Assembly (NCBI GenBank): GCA_038503065.1
Contig: JBCAMK010000009.1
Location: forward strand, 186,001-250,000
Direction: 5' to 3'
DNA length: 64,000 bases
DNA from: Paragyromitra xinjiangensis
Lineage: Eukaryota > Ascomycota > Pezizomycetes > Pezizales > Discinaceae
The translations under genes were made by a program, and so were the position numbers. The notes under the pieces are model-generated. The model made no database searches. It saw only the letters and a program-made list of their open reading frames with translations, and was not told the DNA's origin. Positions 63,366 through 64,000 of the stretch are shown here, in pieces (position 1 is the first letter of the stretch; the number at the start of each line of letters is the position of its first letter).

Positions 63366-63808
63366 AGGCGGAAGCAGCGAAGCAGGCAGCCAGCGGAGGC
63401 AGAGGAAGCTGAAGCTGCGGATCGAAGCGAGTCTAGGAGGCATATCAGCGGGAGTCAAATAAACGGAATCAAGACGTTACCTAGGAGGTTCTTTGCAAGC
63501 AGAGCTCGTTGCTTCGATCCTAAATGTCACGATGTCAGCGGTACAGCGAGGTTGTGGATGGGTGGGAGGGAATAGGGGGAAGCAATAGTAGGAAGGACGG
63601 GAGAGGTGGAGATTGGTGTCTTATTAGGCGTTGCTTTGGCGACGGCATGGCGACTACTAAGCGATGACTAAGCGACCTGGAGATTTTTGAAAATTGCGAA
63701 GTGCCTGGTGGGAGTCGAGGTGAATTTTGCTAAGTCCCGAGTTTCTAGGGACTTAGAAAAAAAAAAAATCCATCGGGCAGTCGGCTGGATTCTGCTAAGT
63801 GCCAGCGC

Positions 63809-64000
63809 TGTGGTGGGGCGCACGGGAGGTGGAAGAAAGCGATGGATAGTCACGTGCGCAGTCACGTGTATAAGGGTTAGGGGTATTGACAGCGGAGGAT
63901 TTCTATTACTGTTCAACATTTCCTGTCGATTCACTACTCATTTTCTTTCCTATCTATCTACCTATCTATCTATTGTTGTATCGTATTCCTTTGCGGCGGG
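63809..64000 (+). repeat. Start of a third, inverted LTR of the 43115-54190 family
   Basis: TGTGGTGGGGCGCACGGGAG onwards matches the LTR at 53808-54190 read in reverse, including the double CACGTG motif, GTGTATAAGGGTTAGGGG and the CTATCTATC run, up to CCTTTGCGGCGGG at the window end. It differs by about a dozen substitutions and small indels (e.g. CCTATCTATCTACC insertion), so it belongs to an older or separate copy in plus orientation. Confidence 0.8.

Larger units (their letters stand above)
62409..63808. mobile_element. Unclassified insertion starting with the tip of the 391-bp family
   Basis: At 62409 the sequence switches to CATCAGCAAAAAAACGGATT; its first 12 bases equal one end of the 391-bp elements (CATCAGCAAAAA), preceded by TA. 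The following 250 bp carry short GTCGCCC/GGGCGAC motifs in both orientations and an imperfect ~30-bp hairpin at 62559-62648 (GGGCGCACTG against CAGTGCGCCC). No matching other end (..CTGATG) occurs before the window ends. A 40-bp minisatellite (62803-63365) and GC-rich non-coding DNA follow. Either a larger relative of the 391-bp elements or chance similarity of the tip. Confidence 0.4.

Overview
The window looks like nuclear DNA of a filamentous ascomycete (Pezizomycotina; a repeat-rich lineage such as the Pezizomycetes is a guess). Supporting this are short GT-AG introns of about 40-98 bp with CTAAC/CTGAC-like branch sites, wide gene spacing, a fungal-type Nup37-like nucleoporin, a fungal mitochondrial PPR-like protein, an F-box/ankyrin protein and many fungal transposable elements. 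I found no tRNA, rRNA or CRISPR.

Positions 1-36000 are mostly host genes. They are an ankyrin protein cut by the window edge, a Nup37-like WD40 protein, three unrecognised proteins, a DUF1115/RWDD2-like C-terminal module, a two-exon mitochondrial PPR-like protein on a divergent promoter with a multi-exon nuclear protein, a broken HNH-family-like gene, a stand-alone retropepsin-like protein with a mitochondrial-looking N-terminus, a large N-glycosylated membrane protein, a mitochondrial LEA-like protein, a 3-methylglutaconyl-CoA hydratase-like enzyme and an F-box/ankyrin protein. Several kb between them are AT-rich and contain only small inverted-repeat elements and decayed coding scraps.

Positions 36000-64000 are a stack of nested transposons. 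The oldest layer is a minus-strand gene resembling fungal Tnp2/CACTA-like transposases. It starts near 55725, ends at 36152, and is now in four pieces. Into it jumped (a) an 11.1 kb Ty3/gypsy-type LTR retrotransposon (43115-54190; LTRs identical by eye, 4-bp target duplication GCGG), (b) a block holding a LINE ORF1, a solo LTR and two 391-bp inverted-repeat elements, and (c) a third 391-bp element with a 3-bp duplication. Removing the retrotransposon plus one GCGG, or element A plus one TAG, restores the reading frame exactly, so the order of events can be read. Next to it are two small intron-bearing plus-strand genes, one cut off by the LTR of a second Ty3 element (57367-62408). That element's chromodomain stop codon carries a fourth 391-bp element, and its upstream side is broken at 62409 by a sequence whose first 12 bases match one end of the 391-bp family. 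A 40-bp minisatellite follows, then an inverted third copy of the first LTR type runs off the window.

The most unusual content lies after pol inside the 11.1 kb retrotransposon. There are two extra coding regions in the position where env would be. One is a helical/acidic protein ending in a Cys-containing tail. The other has the HxD...H pattern of a 2-oxoglutarate/Fe(II) dioxygenase. This suggests a retroelement that carries its own dioxygenase.
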